DNA from: Delphinapterus leucas
Taxonomy: Eukaryota; Chordata; Mammalia; Artiodactyla; Monodontidae
Direction: 5' to 3'
DNA length: 64,000 nucleotides
NCBI RefSeq assembly: GCF_002288925.2
Contig: NW_022098067.1
Coordinates: forward strand, 3,082,762-3,146,761
The notes below the pieces were generated by a model. That model had not been told where the DNA came from. It saw only the letters and a list, made by a program, of their open reading frames with translations, and ran no database searches. The position numbers were made by a program, and so were the translations under genes. Every line of letters starts with the position of its first letter. The stretch's first letter is position 1. Positions 1 to 10,392 of this stretch are shown piece after piece.

Positions 1-114
1 ATTCCTTCTGCAATCTGAATTGATATAATCTAATAACCTAATGTGTACACAGGTTCAAGGAATTAGCATGTATACCAATTTGGGGGCCATTATTCTGCCT
101 CCCTGAAATCTGAA

Positions 115-318
115 TGAAATATGGACTATAGTTAATAATACTGTATCAATATTAGTTAATTAATCAATATTAATTAATTGTGATAAATGTACCATAAAAA
201 TGCAAGGTATTAATAATAGGGGAAATTAAATGTGGGGTAAGAGGGATTCTCTGTACATTTCACATATTTTCTGCAAATCTAAAATTATTCAAATATAAAA
301 TGTTTACTTTTTATAAAG
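115..318 (+). mobile_element. Old L1 (L1M-type) 3' UTR fragment
   Basis: This matches the conserved 3' end of mammalian-wide L1M elements. It has a 'tatggactatagttaata' start, a 'gataaatgtaccat' box, 'taataataggggaaatt', a 'tgtggggtaa..gggattctctgtac' box and a final A/T-rich 'ctaaaattattcaaatataaaa' end. No coding part of the element remains to its left. It is too diverged for a TSD, and the subfamily (L1MB/MC range) is a guess from memory. Confidence 0.65.
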
Positions 319-2084
319 GAGAACACTAAAAAGATAAAATCTATTTTTTAAAAAAATTTAGCTTTTATTTTACCAAATTAAGTGACTTTTTTTGTTTGTT
401 TCACTTGTATTGTCAGAGTATAGTAAAGTTTAAAAAGTGTGTTTACAAATCAAGATTATTAAAAGTGCTATCGAGATGGCAAAGATGTAGAAATGGTGCC
501 CTATAGGGACTAATTGAAATTGGAATTTTTTAGCCTGAAAGAAAACAAAAACAAAGCAACATCTTAGCCATTAGAGTTGACATATAATTTTGATGAACCA
601 CTTTAAACAACACTGAATTCCATTTGTAAGAGTATTTAGATGGGAGATTCTTGCATTAAATGGACAGTTAAATACATTGCCTCTTGTGGTCAAACTTAAT
701 GTTATTTTTATTTTAAAATATGATAGAAAAAGAGGAATAAGTTTGCCAGATTTCAGGAAAAATAAGTTCTTTAAAATATATTGGCAAGTCTATATTATAC
801 TCTGCTATGAATTGAGAGAAATGAAGTTTGGACTTCACCATGTTTCACTCTAAATTACATTTAAATAAACACAAACATCTGCCTGTGATGTTATTAGAGG
901 ACTCATCTTGCACTATCAGAGCATAATATTTGATACTCTTTAGGATCATGAAAATTTTAAGGTTTTGTTTCTCTCTGATCTCAGAGGTACTAATTATATA
1001 GTAAAATCTGAAAAATTCTTGTTTCCAATTTTACAAATTAGAAGCTGCCACATGTATTCTTATTAAGGACTTGTTTGAAATTTAGTAAAACAATGATGCC
1101 ATCTAAGATTTTTCATGAACGATTACTGAGATTGCCACACAAATGTATGTATACACAAAACTGATAAAGGGAAGAATAATAGAGTATAAGTCCTAGAGCA
1201 TGTTAACTTTTTTTCTTTTTCCTTAAATGAAAACAACAAGTAGGGTTGCAATGCCAAAATCTGAGAACTTGGGATAAGGAAAACCCTCCAAGAAAGGTTG
1301 GAAAGGCATCAGAGAACTTAAGTCAGTGGATCAAAGGAAGTAAATTCTGCTCAATAGAATTCAAAATGCCAATAAGAAAGCCTCTGATTGTTATGAAAGT
1401 CTAGGGCAAAGTTAAATTAGATTGGAGGACGGTGCTGCACAGAATCATTGGCCACACATTTCAGAGCATTCTAGCACACAGCAGCATAACTGGCAGGGGT
1501 CTAGCATAAATAGATAATAAAGGAAACAGACTCTGTGCATCAGTAAAGCAAGATATTACAATCAGGACCAATATCATGATCATCTACCTTCAGCAATATA
1601 ATCGTAAAGTAGTTTAATTTGAGAATGGAGGTAAAAATTAGACAATATTGAAAAGGCAAGGCTGTGAATAAAAATTTTTAATTACAGATTTTCATGCCTA
1701 AGACATATGAAATATCAAAGACACTGGCAGAGAAATGGTTGGAGCAATATGTTTTGGTACCACTCTAACCATGTACAAGATAGTATTTCTGGTATTTATT
1801 CTGTCAGTAGTACTTTTTCTTCAGAAAAAGTACTTTTTCTTCAGAAGCACTCCTGCCTTCATGAAGACTTCCTTTTCCCACTCCAGGAAAAAATATGATA
1901 CATTTATTTTCACTGTTTCAAATGACTAAAAGACATGATTAAAATGACATTTACCATGAAGGAATTTGTGTATTATTAGGTCAAATAAAAAAAATTTAAA
2001 TAAGCAGGTTTGCCAAAAAGAATTTGATGAGGAGTAAGCTGTTCTTTTCATCACTAAACTAATTTACTCTTTTTGTTAAACTAA
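319..2084. other. Anonymous AT-rich sequence, no gene seen
   Basis: This is about 1.8 kb without a recognisable gene or clear interspersed repeat. The only ORFs are short (about 60 codons near 1707-1929), AT-biased and unlike any family I know. A local tandem duplication and palindrome at 1809-1846 is listed separately. It is most likely neutral intergenic or intronic DNA. Confidence 0.6.
1809..1846. repeat. 20-bp tandem duplication spanning an 18-bp perfect palindrome
   Basis: The unit AGTACTTTTTCTTCAGAA occurs at 1809-1826 and again at 1829-1846, a period of 20. The junction of the two copies creates AGAAAAAGTACTTTTTCT (1823-1840), which equals its own reverse complement. This is consistent with a small replication-slippage duplication. 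Confidence 0.85.
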
Positions 2085-2166
2085 ATGAGGTCCATGAAGT
2101 CATACCCTGTATTATTTACTTTACACTTAAACACAAGTAAATGCTCAATAAATTCTTGAATTTGAG
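2085..2166 (+). mobile_element. L2 LINE 3'-end fragment
   Basis: The order 'gaggtccatgaagtcataccctgtattatttactt ... gtaaatgctcaataaattcttgaat' (written in pieces) follows the L2 3' end: an 'agctccatgagggcaggga' box, then a 'taggtgctcaataaatatttgttgaat' box. Divergence is high, as expected for L2. The call rests on the ordered boxes rather than continuous identity. Confidence 0.5.
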
Positions 2167-2761
2167 AATAATTGGAAAATTGCTTTTCTGTAAACCTAAT
2201 TACTGTGATTAATATAATTCTTGCAGCTTCACTTTCCATAACTCCTCTATTTGCCAATTTCAGAACAGAATATGCACCCTCCCTCAACCCTGCTTACCAC
2301 CAGCCCAAGCCACAGCTTAAATATCCTTAATAAAGAGTTACATAAGCTTTCCATATCAATAAAGCTATTAGGAGACAAATATTGAAGATTGTGCTCCTTT
2401 GATGTTCTGAACAAGTCTTCCTCTGTTCCCTTTCTTATTAATGGACCTGCTGAGCTAATGTTCAAGTTCCAAGATATCTGAGACTAATATGGTTAATATC
2501 CTGCAACTGGCTTTCACTCAAATGAATTTAGTCCATAATTCTAAGTGTTCCTCAATCACATTTGATATCTTCTACTGGTGCTCACCAAGATCTCAAACTC
2601 TATGTGGCTCAAACTTTTTATCATCCTGAGTTTCCTGCCTCAGCTTTTGAATAACACCTTTTAACAAATAGCCTAGGTAAAGAAACCTTGGCCACATGGC
2701 ATTATTTCTTCTCCCTAAATTCCTATATTTATAGATTTAAGGAGAAAAATTAATGACATTT

Positions 2762-2810
2762 GATGACACAGTGTTAGGAACCTAAAAAGTACTCAATAAA
2801 TGTTAATCTC
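2762..2810 (+). mobile_element. Short L2 LINE 3'-end fragment
   Basis: The sequence 'cacagtgttaggaacct' followed by 'agtactcaataaatgttaa' resembles the terminal L2 boxes 'cacagtgcctggcacatag' and 'taggtactcaataaatgtt'. It is under 50 bp, so this is tentative. The rest of 2167-2924 shows no gene. Confidence 0.4.
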
Positions 2811-3189
2811 CATAAATCATAACTGAATGCTTGTAAAATATGTATAGATTGTTACAATCAGGAAAGCTGACTAAAATGTGTAGAAAAAAATTGGAGGAAA
2901 TCAAATGACTTCTCCAAACACATATTTATTAAAAATATTTTCATTGAAGTATAGGTGATGTAAAATACTATATAAGCTGTAGGTGTACAATATAGTGATT
3001 CAGAATTTTTAAAGGTTATATGCCATTTACAGTTATTATAAAATACTGGCTATATTCTCTGTGTTGTACAATATATCCTTGTAGCTTATTTATTTTACAC
3101 ATAATAGTTTGTAACTCATAATATACTACCCCTATCTTGGCCCTCCCCCATTCCCTCTCCTTATCCACTTTGTCCACTTCTTTGACACT

Positions 3190-5695
3190 CAGGTTGTTTC
3201 TATATCTTAGCAATTGCATATAATGCTGCTACAAACATTGGGGTGCATGTATATTTTTGAATTAGTGTTTCTGCTTCTGTTTTTTATTCAGATATATACC
3301 CAGGAGTGGAATTGCTAGGTATATGATAGTTCTATTTTTAGTTTCTAGAGAAACCTCCATGCTGTTTCTCACAGTGGCTGCCCAAATTTACATTCCCACC
3401 AATAGTGTGGGAAGGGTTCTCTTTTCTCCATATCCTCACTAACATTTATTTGTGTTCTTTCTGATGATAGTCATTCTGACAGGTGTAAGATGTATCTCTT
3501 TGTGGTTTTAATTTGCATTTATCTAATGATTAACCATGTCTAGCATGTTTTCATGTGCCTGTTTTCCATCTGAGTGTCCTCTTTGGAAAAATGACTACTC
3601 AAATATTCTGCTCCTTTTTAAATTGAGTTTATTTATGTTGAGTGGTATAAGCTATTAAGATTTTTTTAATATTAAACCCTTATCAGTCTTATCATTTGCA
3701 AATATTTTATCCTGTCCAGTACATTGTCTTTTCATTTTGTCCACAGTTTTCTTTGTTGTGCAAAAGCTTTTAAGGCTTATTAGGTCCCACTTCTTTATTT
3801 TTGTTTTTATTTCCTTTGATTTAGGAGACAGACCTAAAAATATATATATTGTTACGATTTATGCCAAAGAGTATTCTCTCTGTTTTCGTCTAGAAGTATT
3901 ATGGTTTCTGGTCTTAAATTTAGGTCTTTAACCATTTTGAGTTTATTTTCTATATGGTATGAGAGAACGATCTAATTTCATTCTTTTACATGTAGTGGTT
4001 TTCTCTAGTTTCCAAACACCACTTATTGAAAACACTGTGTTTTCTCCATTTTACATTATTCCTTCTTTTGTCATAGATTAATTGACCATAGGTTGATGGG
4101 TTTATTTCTGGGCTCTCTAACCTTCTCCATTGATCTATGTGGCTGTTTTTCTGCCAGTATCTTATTGTTTTGATTACTGTAGCTTTGTAGTGTAGTTTGA
4201 AGTGAGGGAACATGATTCCTCCAACTCTGTTCTTCTTTTTCAAGATTGTTTTGTCTATTCAGAGTTTTTTTTGTTTCCATATAATTTAAAAATATTTGTT
4301 TTAGTTCTGTGAAAAATACTATTGGTATGTTGATAGGTATTGCATTGAATCTGTATTGTTTTGGGTACTATGTTCATTTTAACAATATTAATTCTTCCAA
4401 TGCATGAACACAATATATCTTTCCATCTGCTTGTATCATCCTCAGTTTTTTTCATCAGTGTCTTATAGTTTTCTGAGTACAGTAATTTTACCTCCTTAGG
4501 TGGTTCATTCCTAGGTATTTTATTCTTTTTGATGCAATGGTAAATGAGATTATTTCTTTAATTTCTCTTTCTGAGAGTTCATTGTTAGTGTATAGAAAAG
4601 CAACAGATTTCAGTGTACTAATTTTGTATTTTGAAACTATCAAATTCATTGATGAGCTTTAGTAGTTTTTTGGTGGTATCCTTAGGGTTTTCTAATACAT
4701 ATAGTATCAGGTCATCTGTGAACAGTGACAGTTTTAATTCTTCCTATCAATTTTAGATGCTTTTTTATTTCTTTTCCTTGTCTGATTACTGTAACTAGAG
4801 CTTCCAATATTTTGTTGAATAAAAGTGGTGAGAGTGCACTGAGCATCCTTGTCTTGTTTCTGATCTTAGAGGAAATAATTTCAGCTTTTCACCATTGAGT
4901 ATGATGTTAGCTGTGGGTTTGCCATATATGACCTTTATTATGTTGAGGTATGTTCCCTCAATTCTCACTTTCTGGAGATAACATGTTTAATTTTGTCCAA
5001 AGCTTTTTTCTACATCTATTGAGATGATCATATATTTTTTACTCTTCAGTTCCCTAATATATTGTATCCCATTGATTTATTTGCAGATAATGAAAAAATC
5101 TTTGTATCCCTGGGATAAGTCTCACTTGGTCATGGTGTATGATCCTTTTAATGTATTGTTGAATTCAGTTTGCTAATATTTTGTTGAGGATATTTGCATC
5201 TATGTTCATCAGGGATATTGGCCTATAATTTTCTTTTTTTATGATATCTTTTTATGGTTTTTTTACCTGGGTGGTGCTGACCTTATAGAATGAGTTTGGA
5301 AGAAATCTTTACTCTGCACTCTGGAATAGTTTTAGAAGGATAGGTGTTAACTTTTCTTAAAATAATTGATTGAATTCAACTGTGAAGCCAACTGATCCCA
5401 GACTTTTATTTATTGGAAATATTTTTATTACTGATTCATTTTAATACTGGTAATTGATTGGATCATATTTTCTATTTTTTCCTGGTTCAGTCTTGGGAGA
5501 CTGTATCTCTCTAAGAATTTGTCCATTTTTTCTAGGCTGTCTGTTTCATTGGTATATATTTTTTTGTAGAGCTCTGTTATTTTTTTGTGGTGTTGTTTAT
5601 AACTTTTACTTTTTCATTTCTGATTTTATTGGTATGGGCCCTTTTTCTTGCTGTGTCTGGCTAAAGTTTTATCAATTTTCTTTATCCTATGAAAG
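3190..5695 (-). pseudogene. L1 ORF2 fragment: reverse transcriptase to C-terminus
   Basis: This is a decayed minus-strand reading of L1 ORF2, which in a working element encodes the endonuclease/reverse transcriptase for target-primed insertion. Recognisable landmarks going 5' to 3' on the minus strand are the 'KIDK-LA--' linker at about 5650-5690, the 'SPG-DGF' fingers region at about 5395, the palm region near 4720-4860, and the '[17 protein letters not shown]' stretch at 4375-4450. The 'P.L..H.K.TV.K...YW.K' stretch lies near 4140-4210. No frame stays open beyond about 85 codons. It is non-coding now. Confidence 0.75.
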
Positions 5696-6650
5696 CATAT
5701 ATATCAATAATTACTTTAAATGTAAGTGAACTAAATGCTCCAATCAGAAGACATAGAGTAGTGTAAATAGAAATAAACAGAAAACTGGGGTAATAATATT
5801 TATATCAGACAAAATAGACTTTATAGTAAAGATGTTTACAAGAGTCAAAGAACACTATACAATGATCAAGGGATCAATACAAGAAGATATAACAATTGTA
5901 AATATATATATACCCAGCATAGTATCACCTAAATACATAAAGCAAATATTAACAAACATAAAGGGAGAAGGTGACAGTAACACAATAATATTAGGGTACT
6001 TTAAAACCACACAAACATCAATGGACAGATTACCCTGACAAAAAATCAATAAGGAAAACTCCGGCCTTAAATAACACATTAGACCAAATGGACTTAACTG
6101 ATACTATAGAGCATTGAATTTGAAAGCAGCAGAATATGCATTCTTTTCAAGTGCACAGGGAGCATTCTCAAGGATAGGTCACATGCTAGGCCACAAAATA
6201 AACCTCAGTTAATTTAAGAAAACTGAAACCATGTCAAACATATTTTCTGATCATGACACAATGAGACTATAAATCAACTGCAAAGAAAAAATGCAAAAAG
6301 CACAAATACCTAAGGGTAAATGATATAATAAACCACCAATGAGTCACTGAAGAAATCAAAGAGGAAATCAACAAATACCTAGAGACAAAAGAAAATGAAT
6401 ACATGACAATAGAAATCTATGGTACATAACAAAGGCAGTTCTATGGGAAAGTTTATAGTGATACAAGTTTACCTCAGGAAACAAGAAAAATCTCAAATAA
6501 ACAATGTAGCCTTATACCTAAAGGAACTAGAAAAAGAACAAACAAAATCCAGTGTTAGTAGAAGTAAATAAATGATAAAGATCAGATCATAAATAAAATA
6601 GACACTAACAAAATAGAAAAGATCAATGAATCTAAGTAACTACTTTTAAT
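5696..6650 (+). pseudogene. L1 ORF2 5' fragment: endonuclease domain, inverted
   Basis: This starts at the 'SIITLN' N-terminus of ORF2 (about 5700) and runs through the apurinic-type endonuclease. A 68-codon open piece at 5832-6038 includes the 'YTMIKGSIQEDITIVNIY' strand and a degraded 'G.FKT' motif, where a functional enzyme has GDFNTP. It ends in the linker that precedes the RT domain. The orientation is opposite to the rest of the element, which is the signature of twin priming. Confidence 0.75.
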
Positions 6651-6860
6651 GGCACTATTAGAATTTATCTGCCATCTAGTCCAGCCTTCTACTTTAATGA
6701 GAAATACCATTGACTGCATCTCTGAGAGAGTCTCACCACTGCTTAATCTTCCAATGTAGGGGAAGCTATGTTTCATGAGCCAGTTTATTTTATTGTTTTG
6801 ATATTATCCACTCTGTCTTGATTCATTTTCTTGTCCATATTTTATTTTGGAATTAAAAGC
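6651..6860. mobile_element. Possible ancient CR1/L3-like LINE remnant
   Basis: The boxes 'catctagtccagccttctac', then 'gcttaatcttccaatgtagggg' and 'agctatgtttcatgagccag', resemble the old mammalian repeat with 'catctagtccaacc', 'cctccagtgatggggagctc' and 'actacctc..gaggcagccc' boxes. I recall these as L3/CR1-type. Divergence is very high and the orientation is not certain. Confidence 0.4.
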
Positions 6861-8140
6861 CCAGTATGGGTTTTGAACAATATTTAAGTAATATAGAGGA
6901 GGACAGATATTAAATTTGCATAAAAGGAGTAAGACCTCTGAGTGCAATTGAGAATACCACTCTGTAAACTTTTTAAATCTTAATAATTAATGCATAGAAA
7001 ACAACAAAAACAAAGAAACAAACGTGTCTCTGTTTCAAATTTCATTATAGGTAAGGAAGGGATAGTCAATTACTACAGAATATGAACAGAATTTGCTGCC
7101 TTCCACTTCCACATAGTGTTTTATTATAACATCCAATCATCATGCTGATGACAGTTTACTCAAGGCACAGTGTACCTGTCTCACTTTTTTTTAGCATCCC
7201 ATTCACTTTGGACAGAAACTGTCATGATGGTTCACAGACTTTAATGTATGCCATGCCATAAGAAGAGACAATATTTGCTTGCATATTGCTATGCCTGTTG
7301 GGGAAGAGTTCCCAGACAGAAAACACTCAGCAAGCAGTCCTATGCACCTAGTGAGTGAATATTTTGTTAATGGAGAATTAGAAAGAGTAATCAAGCTTGG
7401 ACTGTTTGTTGACACATATCATCAAATAATTGAACAGAAACTATTAGACAGCTGTTGGATGGCCTGTGGGGAATTGACTGAAACATTTATTTTACTTGAC
7501 ATAATTTCTTGCACCGTCTCTTGAAAACAATAACAGTGCATTTCATTACTCTTCTTTTATTTACGGTTCCATGTTTATGTATTCTTTTAGTGGAGAAACC
7601 ATTTTTTTTTCTTTCATAAATAGAAAGAAAATCAAATCTGCCTTCATTTTTCCTTAAAACATTAAAAAGAGGGAAAATATGTCCATTTCTCTCTTTTCTC
7701 TCTCAATGTTCTCCTTTCCCCCTCTACACATTTTTGCTTAAAAGTCTAGGAAAATACATGTTTTTGATGCACAAATATATTGATTATATCATACTGTTTT
7801 ATTTGTTGGAAGCTTATAGAGGTTACATAGAGCAATGAGAATTTATTCATAAAATAAATCTGTCTAAAGTGCTTATAATGCTTGTCTCAGCTTCACTTTA
7901 CTCAGAACTCAGTCCAGAGAGAGATGCACATTGTTTGAAACTATAGCAAACCAAACTAATAACTCACAGATTCCTAGGTCAGAAGATTATGGTTGAAATG
8001 AATAATAGAATCCTTGAGAGTCAGAAGAAATACTGAGTAGAATTTCATAGAGAAATTAAGGCTTTCAAAATCACCCATGCATATTGGGGAATTTAAGTGG
8101 ACATGTGCATGCCCAGGGTAAGAGGCATGCTAATAAATAA
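6861..8140. other. Anonymous sequence, no gene seen
   Basis: About 1.3 kb has no recognisable repeat. It contains an 81-codon plus-strand ORF (7279-7524) that I do not recognise. There is no homology I can name and no splice-site context that would make it a convincing exon. Confidence 0.55.
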
Positions 8141-8161
8141 CTTGAGAAGGTCTTCATCTTT

Positions 8162-8509
8162 TTTTTTTTAAGATGGGAGATTTAAAAACTTTTTAATTTA
8201 ATTTAATTTTGGCTGCACTGGGTATTCATTTCTGTGCAAGCTTTCTCCAGTTGTGGAGAGTAGGTGCTACTGTTTGTTGCAGTGCATGGGCTTCACATTG
8301 CAGTAGTTTTTCTTGTGGAGCATGGGCTCTAGGAGCATTGGCTTCAGTAGTTGCAGCACATGGGCTCAGTAGTTGTGGTGCACAGGCTCAGTAGTTGTGG
8401 TTCATGGGCTTAGGTGTTCTGTGGCATTTGAGATCTTCCCAGACCAGGGATCAAACCCTGTCCCCTGCATTGGCAGGCAGATTCTTAACCACTGCGCTAC
8501 CAGGAAAGC
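8162..8509 (-). mobile_element. CHR-1-like tRNA-derived SINE with 21-bp TSD
   Basis: Read on the minus strand, this starts with a tRNA-like head (GGCTTTCCTGGTAGCGCAGT, with A/B-box-like internal promoter blocks). It continues into the 'caacta-ctgagcc' repeated body typical of cetartiodactyl CHR-1 SINEs and ends in an A/T-rich tail. Direct repeats flank it at 8141-8161 and 8510-8530. They are 21 bp with two mismatches, beginning CTTGAGAAG and ending CTTCATCTTT. Such SINEs are pol III-transcribed and mobilised by L1 machinery. The 61-codon plus-strand ORF inside it is a shadow. Confidence 0.88.
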
Positions 8510-8530
8510 CTTGAGAAGACCTTCATCTTT

Positions 8531-8938
8531 AATTTTAGCCTGATCCCTAGACTCAATGCAAGCCCAGCTAAGCTTTGAATGAATGTCGTCACATTGAGTC
8601 AATCTGTATAGACTGGAAGAGGTGTTTGTCTCTCTATTTGTACCTTAGTTTGTAGACTTTGGGGTTCAAGAAAGCTCTGTGAAAATATTAGTTGAACAGA
8701 AAATTATGGAACAGAAACTTCAGTAACTACACTAAAGAAAAAAAATCATATCAGTGGGAAAAAAAAGTTTGTAAAAGTCATTAAACAAACAGAAAACTAT
8801 AGGTTTCAAAAATCAGAAAATAAAAGTAATTCCTGGAGAAGAGAAAAAGTCTGATTTCCATACTTACCATACAATAGTATTCAAATCTCAAGTGTTCAAC
8901 AACAACAAAAAAATACAAAGCATACAGAACAGTAAAGC
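8531..8938. other. Anonymous AT-rich sequence
   Basis: I see no gene or recognisable repeat here. It is the target region between the SINE on the left and the long L1 on the right. Confidence 0.55.
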
Positions 8939-8948
8939 ACCCTTTTAG

Positions 8949-9458
8949 TCCTGGTGCTCTGGCCGGGTATCAGGCCTGAGCCACTGAGATGGGAGAGCCA
9001 AGTTCAGGGGGTCTCATCCACCAGAAAACTCCAGGCCAGATGTAATAACAAACAGAAAAAGCTATCCCAGAGACCTCCATCTCAGTGCTAAGACCCAACT
9101 TCACTCAATGACCAGCAAGCTACAGGTCTGGACACCGTATGCCACACAACTAGCAAGACAGGAACACAACACCACCCATTAGCAGAGAGGCTGCTTAAAA
9201 TCATAATATGGTCACAGACACCCCAAAACACACCACTGGATGTGGTCCTGCTTACCAGAAGGACACGATCCAGCCTCATCCACCAGAACACAGACACCAG
9301 TCCCCTCCACAAGGAAGCCTACACAACCCACTGAACCAACCTTACCCACTGGTGGCAGACACCAAAAACAAGGGGATATACAAACCTGCAGCCTGCAAAA
9401 AGGATACTCCAAACACAGTAAGTTACACAAAACAAGAAGACAGAGAAACACACAGAAG
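8949..9458 (+). promoter_or_regulatory. L1 5' UTR (internal promoter region), decayed
   Basis: This is the segment upstream of ORF1, richer in C and G than its surroundings. In active L1s this position holds the internal pol II promoter. Overlapping antisense and sense ORFs here (80-109 codons, e.g. minus 9319-9561) are by-products of its composition and not genes. No CpG-dense promoter remains. Confidence 0.6.
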
Positions 9459-10322
9459 ATGAAGGAGCAAGGTAAAAACCCATCAGAACAAACAAATGAA
9501 GAGGAAATAGGCAGTCTACCTGAAAAGAAAATTCAGAGTAATGATAGTAAAGATGATCCAAAATCTTGAAATAGAATGGAGAAAAAACAAGAAATGTTTA
9601 ACAATGACCTAGAAGAACTAAAAAGCAAACAAACAATGATGAACAACAGAGTAAAAGAAATTTAAAATTCTCTAGAAGGAATCAATAGCAGAGTAACTGA
9701 GGCTGAAGAACGGACAAGTGACCTGGAACATAAAACAGTGAAAATAACTACTGCAGAGCAGAATAGAGAAAAAAGAATGAAAAGAATCGAGGACAGTCTC
9801 AGAGACCTCTGGGACAACATTAAATGCACCAACATTCGAATTACAGTGGTCTCAGAGAAGAAGAGAAAAAGAAAGGATATGGGAAAATATTTGAAGATAT
9901 TAGAATTGAAAACTTCCCTAATATGGAAAAGGAAATAGTCAATCAGGTCCAGGAAGAGCAGAGAGCCCCATAAAGGACAAATCCAAGGAAAATCATGCCA
10001 AGGCACATACTAATCAAACTATCAAAAATTAAATACAAAAAAAAATTAAAAGCACCAAGGGAAAAACAACAAATAACATACAAGGGAATCCCCATAAGGT
10101 TAACAGATGATCTTTCATCAGAGCTTCTTCAAGCCAGAAAGGAGAGGCAGGACATATTTAAAGTGATGAAAGGGAAAAAAACTACAACCAAGATTACTCT
10201 ACTAAGCGAGGATCTCATTCAGACTTGACAGGGAAATTAAAATCCTTATGGACAAGCAAAAGCTAAGAGAATACAGCAGCACCAAACCAGTTTTACAACA
10301 CATGCTAAAGGAACTTCTCTAG
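9459..10322 (+). pseudogene. L1 ORF1 (RNA-binding coiled-coil protein), broken
   Basis: ORF1 proteins are trimeric nucleic-acid chaperones that coat L1 RNA. The chosen start at 9459 gives MKEQGKNPSEQTNEEE. The frame ends early at 9567 (TGA) and again near 9662. The coiled coil follows ('INSRVTEAEERTSDLE', about 9680-9730). Then comes the RNA-recognition-like part ('SLRDLWDNIKCTNIRI', 9793-9846), and the C-terminal domain with 'PRHILIKLSK' and 'YKGIPIRL' (9996-10110). A frameshift lies near 9855-9900. The terminal 'GTSL*'-type end falls at 10320-10322. The total span of 864 bp is close to a normal ORF1 of about 300 codons, but it cannot be translated as one protein. Confidence 0.8.
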
Positions 10323-10392
10323 GCAGGAAACACAAGAGAAGGAAAAGATCTACAATAACAAAGCCAAAACAATTAAGAAAAGAGTAATAGGA

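Larger units (their letters stand above)
2925..6650 (-). mobile_element. L1 LINE with 5' inversion (twin-primed insertion)
   Basis: A single L1 insertion is made of two head-to-head parts. From 2925 to about 5695 the minus strand carries the 3' UTR and ORF2 from just after the endonuclease domain to the C-terminus. From about 5696 to 6650 the plus strand carries the start of ORF2 through the endonuclease domain. The plus part ends in the 'INETKSWFF'-type linker, almost exactly where the minus part begins ('[10 protein letters not shown]'-type). The two are therefore complementary halves of one element. About 180 bp between the 3' UTR and the ORF2 C-terminus also seem deleted near 3150-3190. 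Many stops and frameshifts mark an old copy. The poly-A tail is eroded, and I could not define a TSD. Confidence 0.8.

Noticed and set aside
7279..7524. 81-codon plus-strand ORF in non-repeat sequence, considered as an exon or small gene
   Set aside because: No recognisable family and no convincing splice signals or promoter. ORFs of this length arise by chance in 64 kb. An RNA-seq or orthologue check could overturn this.
8209..8394. 61-codon Ala/Ser/Cys-rich ORF
   Set aside because: It lies wholly within the reverse complement of a CHR-1-like SINE.
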